A program made the translations under genes and the position numbers. The notes below the pieces were generated by a model. That model was not told the origin of the DNA. It did not search any database and was given only the letters and a program-made list of their open reading frames with translations. Below are positions 5,581 to 14,740 of a DNA stretch of 20,304 nucleotides, one piece after another. This DNA is from a virus. The stretch is from the IMG/VR virus record IMGVR_UViG_3300025889_001208, positions 1-20,304 of that record; one strand, written 5' to 3'. Positions within the stretch are counted from its first letter, which is position 1. The number at the start of each line of letters is the position of its first letter.

Positions 5581-7839
5581 ATGGCACGAGTTGCTGCACA
5601 GCTTACAAACTTTACAGGCGGAGAGTTATCACCACGTTTAGATGGTCGAAACGATTTAACTAAGTATGCTTCAGGATGTAAAACATTAGAGAACTTTGTT
5701 GTTTATCCTCATGGTGCGGCAGCTAGAAGACCAGGTACAACTTTTGTAGCTGAAGTAGCGAATAGTGCTAACAAAACAAGATTAATCCCTTTTGAATTTT
5801 CTACAACTCAAACGTATATGCTTGAGTTTTCTAATTTAAAAATGAGAGTATATAAAGATCGTGGTTCTGTATTAGAGGGAGATAAAACTATTTCTGCAAT
5901 TACTAAAGCTAATCCAGCTGTGGTAACAGCAACAGGTCATGGTTATGAAAATGGCGATGAAGTTGTTATTAGTGGTGTAGTTGGCATGACAGAAGTTAAT
6001 GGCAAAAGATTTTTAGTGGCTAACAAAGCAACTAATACATTTGAACTTACAGATAAAGATGGAACGAATATTAATAGTTCTTCATTTACGACTTATACTT
6101 CTGGTGGTGTAGCCAATAAAGTTTTTGAAATCACAACACCTTACACAACTGCACAACTCTTTGATTTAAAATTCGCACAATCAGCAGATGTCATGTACAT
6201 CACGCATCCTGAACACGAAGTAGAAAAATTATCTCGTACTGCTCATACCGCTTGGACATTAACTGATGTTGATTTTACTAATGGTCCTTATATGGATGCT
6301 AACATTACAACAACAACTTTAAACCCTGGATCACATACAGTAGGTACAGGAGTGGCAGTTGTAGCAAGTGCAGTTACAGGTATTAATAGTGGTAGTGGTT
6401 TTTTATCTACTGATGTAGGTCGATTACTTCAGTTTGGAACTGGCTATGGTAAAATTACAGCAGTTGCAGATACATTAAATATTACGATTACTATTATAGA
6501 AGATTTAGGATCAGCTACTGCATCCGCAAATTGGTCTCTTGGTTCTTTTTCAGATACCACAGGACATCCATCTTGTGTTACTTTCTTTGAACAACGATTA
6601 GTATTTGCAGGTACAACTTCTCAACCTCAAACTATATTCTTTTCTAAATCTGGTGATTATGAAAACATGGATGCAAACATTGGTGGTACTGTAGCTGATG
6701 ACGATGCTATTATTTATACCATTGCATCTAACCAAGTTAATGCCATTAGATTTATGACAGCGACAAGAACTTTAATTATTGGTACAGCAGGTGGTGAGTT
6801 TACAGTATCAGGAGGTGGAGTAGATAGTGCTGTTACACCAACTAACATATTAATTAAAAAACAATCTAATCATGGTGCAGCAAATGTAGATGCTATAGCT
6901 GTAGGTAACGCAACATTATTTTTACAAAGAGCTAAAAGAAAAATTAGAGAGTTAGCTTATAACTTTGATGTTGATGGTTACATTGCACCTGACATGACGA
7001 TACTTGCTGAACATATTAGTGAAGGTGGACTAACACAAATGGCGTATCAACAAGAACCTAATCAAGTTATTTATGCTGTAAGAGGTGATGGTGAACTTAT
7101 CGGTTTAACCTATCAAAGAGAACAACAAGTTACAGCTTGGCATCGACATATCTTTGGTGGTGCTTTTGGATCAGGTAAAGCCGTATGTGAAAGTGTAGCT
7201 GTTATACCGACAGATGATACAGAGTATGAAGTTTATGTTATTGTTAAAAGAACTATTAATGGTGCTACAAGAAGATTTGTAGAGTACATTAATAACTTTG
7301 ATTTTACAGAAACCGATAACACAACATTTAATTTTTTAGATAGTGCTTTAGCTTATAGTGGTTCGGCAGTTACAACGATTTCAGGCTTAGATCATCTTGA
7401 AGGACAAACAGTTTCAATCTTAGCAAATGGTGCAACACATCCTGACAAAACAGTATCGAATGGATCGATAACATTAGATCGTTCTTCGACTAATGTGAAA
7501 GTGGGTTTAAGTTACAGCTCAATCTTACAAACCATGAGACTTGATGCTGGTTCACAGAATGGTACATCACAAGGTAAGACAAAAAGAATATACGAAATTA
7601 CTATAAGACTCTATGAGTCTGTTGGTGTAGAGGTAGGTGAATCTTTAGATAACATGGAACGAATACCTTTTAGAACATCAGCTGATCCTATGGATCAAGG
7701 TATACCACCATTTACAGGAGATAAAGCTGTGGAGTTTAGAGGTAATTATGATACTGATGGTTTTATTTTTGTTAGACAAACTCAACCTTTACCTTTAACA
7801 ATATTATCTTTATACCCAGAACTACAAACCAATGACTAA
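5581..7839 (+). CDS. tail tubular protein B / tail nozzle (T7 gp12-like)
   Basis: This 752-aa protein (T7 gp12 is about 794 aa) forms the conical tail nozzle. Family signs are the N-terminus LTNFTGGELSPRLDGRNDL, then CKTLENFVVYPHGAAARRPG and IPFEFSTTQTYMLEF, and the mid-protein PSCVTFFEQRLVFAGT with FFSKSGDYENM and IIGTAGGEFTVSGGG. Residues about 103-160 (VTATGHGYENGDEVVISGV, GKRFLVANKATNTFELT) form a small beta module. It resembles the FCCH-like domain inserted in many podovirus tail proteins, which databases often mislabel with an E1-ubiquitin name. The C-terminus ends RQTQPLPLTILSLYPEL, typical of the family. It starts 3 bases after tail tube A, with AAGG at 5568-5571, and its end overlaps the next gene by 8 bases. 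Confidence 0.92.
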   Translation: MARVAAQLTNFTGGELSPRLDGRNDLTKYASGCKTLENFVVYPHGAAARRPGTTFVAEVANSANKTRLIPFEFSTTQTYMLEFSNLKMRVYKDRGSVLEGDKTISAITKANPAVVTATGHGYENGDEVVISGVVGMTEVNGKRFLVANKATNTFELTDKDGTNINSSSFTTYTSGGVANKVFEITTPYTTAQLFDLKFAQSADVMYITHPEHEVEKLSRTAHTAWTLTDVDFTNGPYMDANITTTTLNPGSHTVGTGVAVVASAVTGINSGSGFLSTDVGRLLQFGTGYGKITAVADTLNITITIIEDLGSATASANWSLGSFSDTTGHPSCVTFFEQRLVFAGTTSQPQTIFFSKSGDYENMDANIGGTVADDDAIIYTIASNQVNAIRFMTATRTLIIGTAGGEFTVSGGGVDSAVTPTNILIKKQSNHGAANVDAIAVGNATLFLQRAKRKIRELAYNFDVDGYIAPDMTILAEHISEGGLTQMAYQQEPNQVIYAVRGDGELIGLTYQREQQVTAWHRHIFGGAFGSGKAVCESVAVIPTDDTEYEVYVIVKRTINGATRRFVEYINNFDFTETDNTTFNFLDSALAYSGSAVTTISGLDHLEGQTVSILANGATHPDKTVSNGSITLDRSSTNVKVGLSYSSILQTMRLDAGSQNGTSQGKTKRIYEITIRLYESVGVEVGESLDNMERIPFRTSADPMDQGIPPFTGDKAVEFRGNYDTDGFIFVRQTQPLPLTILSLYPELQTND

Positions 7840-8287
7840 AAATTTATTACAAATAGTGCCTTATATCTCAACTCATGGTAAGATCATTCTTGCTAATCAA
7901 ATGAACCACGTTCTTATGGATAAAGATGCACAATACGAAGGCGATGCTATGCAATTAGAACAGAATGGTTTAGCTTATACTTGTATTATTAATGATGAAC
8001 CTATTGCATCTGCAGGTATGAAAATCATTTGGGATGGTGTGGCAGAAGGTTGGGTATTAGCTACAGGTAAAGTTTGGAATCACCCGCTAGTTATTGCTAG
8101 AGCTATTAAGAAAAATTTTGCAAGACTAGCAAAAGAAAATAATATAAAAAGAGTACAAACAGCTGTAAGAGCTGACTTTAAAATAGGTTTAAAGTTTGCT
8201 TCATGGCTTGGTTTACAAAACGAAGGATTGATGAAACATTATGGTTTTGATGGTTCAGATCACTTCAGATATGCGAGGATTTTTTAA
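7832..8287 (+). CDS. internal virion protein, GNAT-fold-like (T7 gp13-like, DUF2833 type)
   Basis: This 151-aa protein overlaps the tail tube B stop by 8 bases. The pattern EPIASAGMKIIWDGVAEGWV (about residues 50-69), then VIARAIKKNFARLAKENNIK, RVQTAVRADFKIGLKFASWL and LGLQNEGLMKHYGFDGSDHF matches the family of T7 gp13. That family has an acetyltransferase-like (GNAT) fold and sits between tail tube B and the internal core genes. T7 gp13 is about 138 aa. In T7 it is needed for proper virion morphogenesis and is not known as an active enzyme. No clear acetyl-CoA-binding signature is visible here, so a structural or chaperone-like role is more likely than catalysis. The stop is immediately followed by the next ATG. 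Confidence 0.85.
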   Translation: MTKNLLQIVPYISTHGKIILANQMNHVLMDKDAQYEGDAMQLEQNGLAYTCIINDEPIASAGMKIIWDGVAEGWVLATGKVWNHPLVIARAIKKNFARLAKENNIKRVQTAVRADFKIGLKFASWLGLQNEGLMKHYGFDGSDHFRYARIF

Positions 8288-8782
8288 ATGGGTTGGCAAG
8301 GAGCAGTAGTAGCAGCATTAGGTGCAGCACAATATCAACAACAAGGTGCTATAGGTAAATATAATCAAAGAGTACAAAATCGTAATGCTCAAGTAGCAGA
8401 ACAAGAAGCTGAACTTATACAGCAACAAGCTGAATTTGATATAGCACAATTTGATAAAGAATTTAGAAAAGTTGAAGGAGAAACAAAAGTTAATCTTGCA
8501 AAATCTGGTGTTGTGCAAGGATCAGGAACTGCATATAGAATTGAACAAGCTAATGCTTTAGAAGCAGAACTACAAAAAAATGTTATAAAATATAATGCTA
8601 ATGTAAATGCTTCTCGAAGAATGGAAGAAGCTAACTTTGCTAGAATATCTGGTGAAGTTGCTAGACAATCTGCAAGACTAGCACAAATAGGAACTTTAAC
8701 TCAAACAGGCACAAGTTTATTAACTATGTCACAAGGATCTTTTGGTACTAAAAAAGATCCAGGATTGGTGGTAGCTCCGTAA
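8288..8782 (+). CDS. internal virion protein (T7 gp14-like)
   Basis: This 164-aa protein sits between gp13-like and gp15-like genes, as in T7 (gp14 about 196 aa). The N-terminal 20 residues are hydrophobic (GWQGAVVAALGAAQY). They are followed by a long alanine/glutamine-rich helical region (NQRVQNRNAQVAEQEAELIQ, EANFARISGEVARQSARLAQ) with the conserved turn KSGVVQGSGTAYRIE, typical of this family. In T7, gp14 is ejected and inserts into the outer membrane to form a channel for DNA entry. The same role is inferred here from position and pattern. The gene starts directly at the previous stop and ends in a TAATG overlap with the next gene. Confidence 0.85.
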   Translation: MGWQGAVVAALGAAQYQQQGAIGKYNQRVQNRNAQVAEQEAELIQQQAEFDIAQFDKEFRKVEGETKVNLAKSGVVQGSGTAYRIEQANALEAELQKNVIKYNANVNASRRMEEANFARISGEVARQSARLAQIGTLTQTGTSLLTMSQGSFGTKKDPGLVVAP

Positions 8783-10959
8783 TGCCAAAGATACCTACAT
8801 TTACATCGAAAGCAAGAATTACAGAACAAGCTGCATCTGTTAAATCAAACATACAAATACCTTTATCTCAAACTATTGGCACTGCTTTAGCTCCTGTTAC
8901 AAAAGCTGTTGTCGCACATGGTATTAGAGAAAAAAATTTAGAAAATAAATCTGAAACATTACAACTAGAAAATCAATCAATTATGGAATTAAATGATGTT
9001 ATTGAACGAGCATCAAGATTAAATAATAAAGATCAAGCCTACAATTTAATTCAAACAGAATCAAAAAGTATAGGAGAAAAATATGCTAATCAAGCATCTA
9101 ATAATTTTGTTAAAAATTCATTTAATGCTAATTTTTTAGGAGAAGTTCAAAAAGGAATATTTAAAACTAATACTAGAGTATCAAAAAATATATTAGATAC
9201 TTTAGATAATGAAGTTTCCATAAAACAAAATAGATTATTAACTGCAGCTTATGTCAGTAAAGACCCTATGGCTTTAAGATTAATAACAACAGATTTAGAA
9301 AAATTATATGAAGATAGTTACAAAGGCAGAATTGATGTTGATGAATATGATAAATTAACTCAAAGTATACCAAGTGTTATTGAAGGGTTTGAAGTGACTC
9401 AAGAAATATCTTCTAATCCTAAACAAGCCTATCTTAATTTAATGGATAAAAATAAATATACTAATATTACTTTAGATAAAAGAATCAAATTTATTAATGA
9501 AGTAGAAACTATTATTACTCCAGAATTAAAAAAAGAATTTAATAATGTTCTTTTTTCTTTACAAACCAAAGGAACAGAACAACCTTTTGATTTTAATTTT
9601 GCAAAACAAATTTTAAAACCACAAGAATATAATGATTTAAGAACAAATTATGATTTAGCTAAAACTAATGCTGAAGATGTTAGATTAATTAACACACTAC
9701 CTTTAAGTGAAGTTAATAATGTTTTGGAAAGTAAAAAATTTAATACTGATTTATATGTAGGACCAGCAGATCCTATAACACAAGCTAAATTACAACAAGG
9801 TTTAATTAAAGCCATAGCTAACAGAACTAAACAAATGAAATCCGACCCTGTTAAATTTATAACAGAAACCAATCCTGAAATAGCAGAATTAACTAATAAT
9901 TATCAAAATGAAACTAATGAAAGTGTAAAATTAAAAAATAGAGAATTGTTAAGCAACGCATTAATAGATGTTCAGACTAAAATGGAAGTTAGTCCATCTA
10001 ATATTAAAATATTAACTAAAGCAGAAGTTACATCAATTAAATCAACTCTTACGAATCCCGACACTCCTTGGGAAGAAAAACAATCTTTTATAAATAGTTT
10101 ACCAGCTATTTACGGCACAGATAATATGGGAAAAGTTTTAAATCATTTACAATTTGAAAAATTACCAAATGAATATGCGGTTGCTATGAGTACAAATAAT
10201 AAAGATTTAAGTAGAGATATTTTAATTGGTAGTTCAACTAAAGATTTAGAAAAAGTAGTCGCAGCAAGATTGAAAGGAAGTATGACACCTAGTTTAGTTT
10301 TGAAATATGTTGGTACTGCTATGAAAGATTCTGGATATGAAGATGTCATTTACAATCAAGGTTCAGGATCTGTTGATAAAACTGTATTTATTGGTTCTAT
10401 TCAAGACACTTTATATAATGCTACATTAGAAAGAATTAATAAAGGTGTAGAACCAAAAGAAGCTGCAAAATCAGCTGTTAGTGATTTTATATCAGATTAC
10501 AAAATTGATCCTTCTTTAACATACATGATACCAACAGATATAAATGGTAAAACTGTTAATCAAGGATTTGTTACAGTTGTTAATGATAATATTTTATTAG
10601 GCATACAAGATACTGCAGAAGGAAATTATTTAGATCGTTTTCATGGAGAAGATGGTTATATACATTATGCTCAATTTTCAAACGCAGAAGGTGTAACTGA
10701 AGAAATGGCGAAAGAAAAAATTACTTCAACTATTAGAAATAATGCTAAATGGTTATTAAATGCTGATGGAACTGGTGCAATTTTATATGCTGAATTTTCA
10801 GATGGAACATATCCTATAACAAATGCTAAAGGTCAAAAAATAGAAACTTCTTTTTTAAATCCTACTTCTACATATCCTGTTACTGGAGATGAATTACCAT
10901 TAATTGATTACGTTGATCCTTATGGTGCAGTTGAATATGAAGAGGTTGTTAATGATTAA
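8782..10959 (+). CDS. internal virion core protein (T7 gp15-like)
   Basis: This 725-aa protein (T7 gp15 is about 747 aa) lies between gp14- and gp16-like genes. It is strongly helical and rich in K, N, E and T, without signal peptide or convincing membrane segments. It starts MPKIPTFTSKARITEQAASV, a common opening in this family ('IP...t.....t...g.'), and continues with a heptad-like region of about 200 residues (LENKSETLQLENQSIMELND and onward). The C-terminal third is more beta-rich (YMIPTDINGKTVNQGFVTVV, NAKWLLNADGTGAILYAEFS). In T7, gp15 is part of the internal core and is ejected to form part of the trans-envelope tunnel. The assignment rests on gene order, length and composition; pairwise motifs to T7 gp15 are weak by eye. 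Confidence 0.8.
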   Translation: MPKIPTFTSKARITEQAASVKSNIQIPLSQTIGTALAPVTKAVVAHGIREKNLENKSETLQLENQSIMELNDVIERASRLNNKDQAYNLIQTESKSIGEKYANQASNNFVKNSFNANFLGEVQKGIFKTNTRVSKNILDTLDNEVSIKQNRLLTAAYVSKDPMALRLITTDLEKLYEDSYKGRIDVDEYDKLTQSIPSVIEGFEVTQEISSNPKQAYLNLMDKNKYTNITLDKRIKFINEVETIITPELKKEFNNVLFSLQTKGTEQPFDFNFAKQILKPQEYNDLRTNYDLAKTNAEDVRLINTLPLSEVNNVLESKKFNTDLYVGPADPITQAKLQQGLIKAIANRTKQMKSDPVKFITETNPEIAELTNNYQNETNESVKLKNRELLSNALIDVQTKMEVSPSNIKILTKAEVTSIKSTLTNPDTPWEEKQSFINSLPAIYGTDNMGKVLNHLQFEKLPNEYAVAMSTNNKDLSRDILIGSSTKDLEKVVAARLKGSMTPSLVLKYVGTAMKDSGYEDVIYNQGSGSVDKTVFIGSIQDTLYNATLERINKGVEPKEAAKSAVSDFISDYKIDPSLTYMIPTDINGKTVNQGFVTVVNDNILLGIQDTAEGNYLDRFHGEDGYIHYAQFSNAEGVTEEMAKEKITSTIRNNAKWLLNADGTGAILYAEFSDGTYPITNAKGQKIETSFLNPTSTYPVTGDELPLIDYVDPYGAVEYEEVVND

Positions 10960-12232
10960 CAATCTTGGATTAGGAACATTTGAAACTTCAGAAGAAACTC
11001 TTGGCTCTTTATACGATCAAACTAAAACTGGTTTTTTTGAAGCTGTTGGTGCTACATTTCAAAATGCTTGGAACTACAATCCTACCTCTTCTTTGTTTAG
11101 AGTTAAAGAACAAGTACAAGCATATCGATCTAGCAATACTTATCTAAATAGAGATGAGTTAAATAAACAATATGGTCATCTAGGTTTAGTTTTTAAAGAA
11201 GATACTAGAGAAGGTGTAGTTGATTATTTGGTTAAAAGAAAAGAAATAGAAATAGAAAGAAATAATACTATTGCTAGAGGACCAGATGGAAAATTAGCTA
11301 AAAGTTTTTTCTTTTTAGAATCTATTGGAACAAGTTTTTTAGATCCTATAAATATTGCGGCATCTTTTGTTCCTGTTGTGGGTCAAGCAAGATTTGCAAA
11401 CATGGTGGCTCGTTCTGGTAAAAATATTGCTAGAATGAAAAAAGGTTTTGTTGAAGGTTTAGTGGGTAATGCTGCTGTTGAACCTTTAGTATTTGGTGTA
11501 GCAAAATCAGAACAAGCAGACTACACAGGTTATGATGCTTTTTTTAATATAGCAGCTGGTGGTTTTCTTGGTTCTGCATTTCACACTGGTATTGGTAGAC
11601 TAGGTGATTACATTGCTGACATAAGAGGTAAACCTAATATTTATCAAAAATTAGCTGCAATATCTCCAGAGAATCAAACTGCTTTATTAAAATATTCTGT
11701 TGGTCGTGTACTTAATGGAGAAAAAGTAGATACAGGAAATGTTATTGTTGAAAAAACTAGAATTGGAGATGACCAATTAAATAAATTAGATAGTCAAGTA
11801 AAAGAATTTAGAGGTTTATATCAAGATGCTTTAAGTAAAGGAGATAGAAGTTCTGCTAAAATTTATTTGCAAAATATGCGAAACTTACAAAAAACAGAAA
11901 GACAAATTTTTGAAGCTAAGAAAAAAGCTAATGATGATGCTAGATTACAAACTGAACGTGATCTTCGTTTAAGAAATTCATCAGAAACTTTAATAGAAAC
12001 AGAAATAAGTGTAGCAGAAAAAAATACTGCTGAAATAGAATTAGAAGCAGAAAATTTATCTTTAAGAAATACTTTTCATCAACAACAATTAAATATTAAA
12101 GATGAAGATTTAATTCCAGAGATTAGACAAGACAAAGCTGAAATTACAAAAATAGATAATTCTATAAAAAATAAAACTAAAATTAGAGATGCTATAGAAG
12201 CAGGAACTAATTGCACTAAAAGGAACAGTTAA
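10952..12232 (+). CDS. large internal virion protein, N-terminal part (T7 gp16-like, split)
   Basis: This 426-aa ORF starts at the ATG at 10952 (MINNLGLGTFETSEETLGSL). An in-frame upstream ATG at 10904 gives an unnatural extension inside the gp15-like gene, and AGAGG at 10941-10945 supports the later start. It contains a hydrophobic segment (SIGTSFLDPINIAASFVPVV, about residues 121-140) and a motif typical of phage large internal proteins (NAAVEPLVFGVAKSEQADYT, then FNIAAGGFLGSAFHTGIGRL). From residue 270 there is a long charged coiled-coil-like region. No lytic transglycosylase motif like that at the start of T7 gp16 is visible. The ORF ends abruptly after EAGTNCTKRNS. That ending looks out of frame, because the neighbouring frame from 12201 reads as a better continuation, so this may be half of one broken gene. 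Confidence 0.82.
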   Translation: MINNLGLGTFETSEETLGSLYDQTKTGFFEAVGATFQNAWNYNPTSSLFRVKEQVQAYRSSNTYLNRDELNKQYGHLGLVFKEDTREGVVDYLVKRKEIEIERNNTIARGPDGKLAKSFFFLESIGTSFLDPINIAASFVPVVGQARFANMVARSGKNIARMKKGFVEGLVGNAAVEPLVFGVAKSEQADYTGYDAFFNIAAGGFLGSAFHTGIGRLGDYIADIRGKPNIYQKLAAISPENQTALLKYSVGRVLNGEKVDTGNVIVEKTRIGDDQLNKLDSQVKEFRGLYQDALSKGDRSSAKIYLQNMRNLQKTERQIFEAKKKANDDARLQTERDLRLRNSSETLIETEISVAEKNTAEIELEAENLSLRNTFHQQQLNIKDEDLIPEIRQDKAEITKIDNSIKNKTKIRDAIEAGTNCTKRNS

Positions 12233-12266
12233 TGGTAACAATAAAAACAATATCAAAATGTTTTAA
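12198..12266 (+). pseudogene. apparent double +1 frameshift joining the two gp16-like ORFs
   Basis: Between the two gp16-like ORFs the third frame is open from 12198 to 12263. It reads QELIALKGTVNG (12201-12236) followed by NNKNNIKMF up to 12263. Removing one base near 12200 and one T from the TTTT run at 12261-12264 would link ...KIRDAIE to QELIALKGTVNG and then to FKEIKRLTGDLLSDD in one continuous, natural-looking helical protein. This could be two single-base insertions (real or from sequencing) or a genuinely split gene that drifted. Confidence 0.5.
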
Positions 12267-14706
12267 AGAAATTAAAAGATTAACTGGTGATTTATTATCT
12301 GATGATCAAGTTAATCAAATTTTAGATGAAGCTAAAATTAAACTTAATGAAAATGCTTTTCAACAACAACAAGGTAAAACTGATAAAATACTTGCTCAAG
12401 AAATTATTAATAATTTTGAATATGAACAAGCTCTTAAAAAAAGAAATTTAGCAGAAAATAATATTAAAGCATTAGACACATATCAAAAAATTATTGATGC
12501 TGTAGATATGTCTGAAGGTAAAATGAACGCAGTAGAAGGTGTGGAAGCTATATTAGTTGGTATTCAAAAGTTTTCAAAAATTACTAGAGATTCTATTGGT
12601 GCAAAACAAGACACAATAGAAGTTGTTGAAGTCAATAGATTAATAACTGAAATAAATAAATTAGGAGATAATGCGTGGAGAGATTTTAGTGAAGGTCAGA
12701 TGGATATAGAGATTATGCAAGAAATGGTTGGTATTACAACAGGAGTAAAACAAGCTAAAGACATTGCGATGATTTTAAAAAAATATCAAAATAGTTGGAG
12801 AAATAGATTAAATGATTTAGGTGCAAACATAGGTTTGCTAGATGATTGGATTACCAGAACTACACACAATACAGAAAAAATGGCTAATGCTAGTAAAATA
12901 TCAAAAATTATTGGAGATAATAGAACAGCTTGGGTAGAATTTATAAAAGGAAGATTAGATATACCTAGGACTTTTGCTAATGTCAGCGATCCTGCTCAAA
13001 TTGATAATATTTTAGGTGATATTTATAACAGTATCATGTCTGGAGATCATTTAAAACATGGTGGTACAAATAGTGTTTATGGAACAAGAAATGTTACTAA
13101 TCGATTAAACGCATCAAGAGTTTTACATTTTAAAGATGTACAAGCTAGGCAAGAATATAATGTTGCATTTGGCGAACCTTCTTTAAAAGAAAGTGTAATG
13201 GGTGTTTTAAGTAATAGTGCAAGAAATATTGCTATTATGCAGGAGTTAGGAACTAATCCTAAAGATACATTAAATAAAATTTTAGCTTTATTAAGAAAAA
13301 AATATAAAGATCAAGATTCTAAAATTACTAGACAATTAAATTTAAAAACTTTTGAAAATCAATTTAAAGAAATAGATGGAAGTATTAATGGTATTGGTAA
13401 TCAAACTTTAGCTACTATCAGTATGGGTGTAAGAACATTGCAGAATACAGGTAAGTTAGGTTTAGCTACTATAACATCATTTGGTGATTTAGCTCAATAT
13501 ATGGGAACAACAAGTTTTCAAGGAAGAGGATTATTCAGCGGTTTATTTGAAGCTCTTAATGGATTATTTAAAACTAATGATAGAGCTGCAATGGAAGTAT
13601 TGCAAACCACAAGTAATTCTATTCATTCTTTTATGGGTAATAAATATGGTGCTGCTAATGATACTTGGGGTACAATGGGTAAAATACAAAATACATTTTT
13701 TAAATGGAATACTTTAAATGGTTGGATTTCAAGTTTAAAAAGTTCTATGGCAGTAGGACTTTCCAGACATTATGGTATGCAAACTGAATTAAAATTTTCT
13801 GATTTAAGTATAAGAGAAAGAAATTTTTTAACATTGTATGGTATTGATGATGGTAAATGGAATATGCTTCGTTCTATCAAAACTTTAGATGTTGAGGGAA
13901 AAAGATATATGACTGCAGAGGGTGTTAATGAATTATCTGACAGTGTAATTAATGCTTATGTAGGTAAAAAATTAAGTCAAAGAGAAATAAGAAACTTTAA
14001 ACAAGACTTAGAAATTACATGGAGAAATGTTTTAGTAGATCAAACTATGCATGGCACACCAGAACCAGATGCAGCTATTAGAGCTATTACTAATCAAGGC
14101 TTAGAAAAAGGTACTCCAATGGGAGAAACAATTAGATTTGTTATGCAATTTAAAAGTTTTCCTATTAGTATATGGAAAAAAATTATTGGTAGAGAATTAT
14201 ATTCTTATGGACCAGATGATTCAAGATTAGCAAAAGTATCAGGTTTAGCAAGTTTACTTATGTTAAGCACCTTTTGGGGTTACATAGCTATGAGTGTAAA
14301 AGATATGATTAAAGGAAGATCACCAAGAGATCCAAATAAAAAATCTACTCTAGTTCAAGCATTTGCTCAAGGTGGAGGTGCTGGTATTTATGGTGATTTT
14401 TTAATTAATGAATTGCAAAATGAATATGGTAATGGTATTTTTGAAACTGCTTTAGGACCAACTGCTTCTGATATAAAGAAAATTTTTGATATAGTTCAAA
14501 GTATGAATGATCCAAAAAAAGCAGGAAAAAAATTTGTACAGTTAGCAGAAGGTAATGTACCTTTTTTAAACTTATATTATACAAAAACAGCTTATGATTA
14601 CTTAATTGGCTATCAAGTAAAAGAATATTTAGACCCAGGGTTCTTTAGAAGAATGAGGGATAAACATGAACAACAAAGAGGTCAAAGTTATTATTTAAAA
14701 CCATAG
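12232..14706 (+). CDS. large internal virion protein, C-terminal part (T7 gp16-like, split)
   Basis: This 824-aa ORF, added to the previous 426 aa, gives about 1,250 residues, close to T7 gp16 (1,318). It is mostly helical. Visible hallmarks of the C-terminal half of large ejection proteins are LLDDWITRTTHN, TLQNTGKLGLATITSFGDLA, FVMQFKSFPISIWKKIIGRE (about residues 636-655), one membrane-like segment (SGLASLLMLSTFWGYIAMSV, about 670-689) and the conserved end DPGFFRRMRDKHEQQRGQSY with the terminal YLKP. The first codons overlap the previous stop (TAATG at 12230-12234), and AAAAGGA at 12218-12224 could serve as a ribosome site. However, the first 10 residues (MVTIKTISKC) may be a frameshift artefact, and the native frame may be entered only at about 12262. 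The role in DNA ejection across the envelope is inferred from the family. Confidence 0.85.
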   Translation: MVTIKTISKCFKEIKRLTGDLLSDDQVNQILDEAKIKLNENAFQQQQGKTDKILAQEIINNFEYEQALKKRNLAENNIKALDTYQKIIDAVDMSEGKMNAVEGVEAILVGIQKFSKITRDSIGAKQDTIEVVEVNRLITEINKLGDNAWRDFSEGQMDIEIMQEMVGITTGVKQAKDIAMILKKYQNSWRNRLNDLGANIGLLDDWITRTTHNTEKMANASKISKIIGDNRTAWVEFIKGRLDIPRTFANVSDPAQIDNILGDIYNSIMSGDHLKHGGTNSVYGTRNVTNRLNASRVLHFKDVQARQEYNVAFGEPSLKESVMGVLSNSARNIAIMQELGTNPKDTLNKILALLRKKYKDQDSKITRQLNLKTFENQFKEIDGSINGIGNQTLATISMGVRTLQNTGKLGLATITSFGDLAQYMGTTSFQGRGLFSGLFEALNGLFKTNDRAAMEVLQTTSNSIHSFMGNKYGAANDTWGTMGKIQNTFFKWNTLNGWISSLKSSMAVGLSRHYGMQTELKFSDLSIRERNFLTLYGIDDGKWNMLRSIKTLDVEGKRYMTAEGVNELSDSVINAYVGKKLSQREIRNFKQDLEITWRNVLVDQTMHGTPEPDAAIRAITNQGLEKGTPMGETIRFVMQFKSFPISIWKKIIGRELYSYGPDDSRLAKVSGLASLLMLSTFWGYIAMSVKDMIKGRSPRDPNKKSTLVQAFAQGGGAGIYGDFLINELQNEYGNGIFETALGPTASDIKKIFDIVQSMNDPKKAGKKFVQLAEGNVPFLNLYYTKTAYDYLIGYQVKEYLDPGFFRRMRDKHEQQRGQSYYLKP

Positions 14707-14740
14707 ACAAAAGGCACATAATTCAATATAGAGAAACATT

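Noticed and set aside
10904-10951. Upstream ATG extending the gp16-like N-terminal ORF by 16 residues
   Set aside because: It lies inside the gp15-like gene in another frame; the ATG at 10952 has a ribosome site and a natural start sequence.
12215-12234. Programmed -1 frameshift at CTAAAAGG linking the two gp16-like ORFs
   Set aside because: The target frame has a stop at 12217-12219 and the heptamer does not fit X XXY YYZ in the correct phase; two +1 changes or separate translation fit better.
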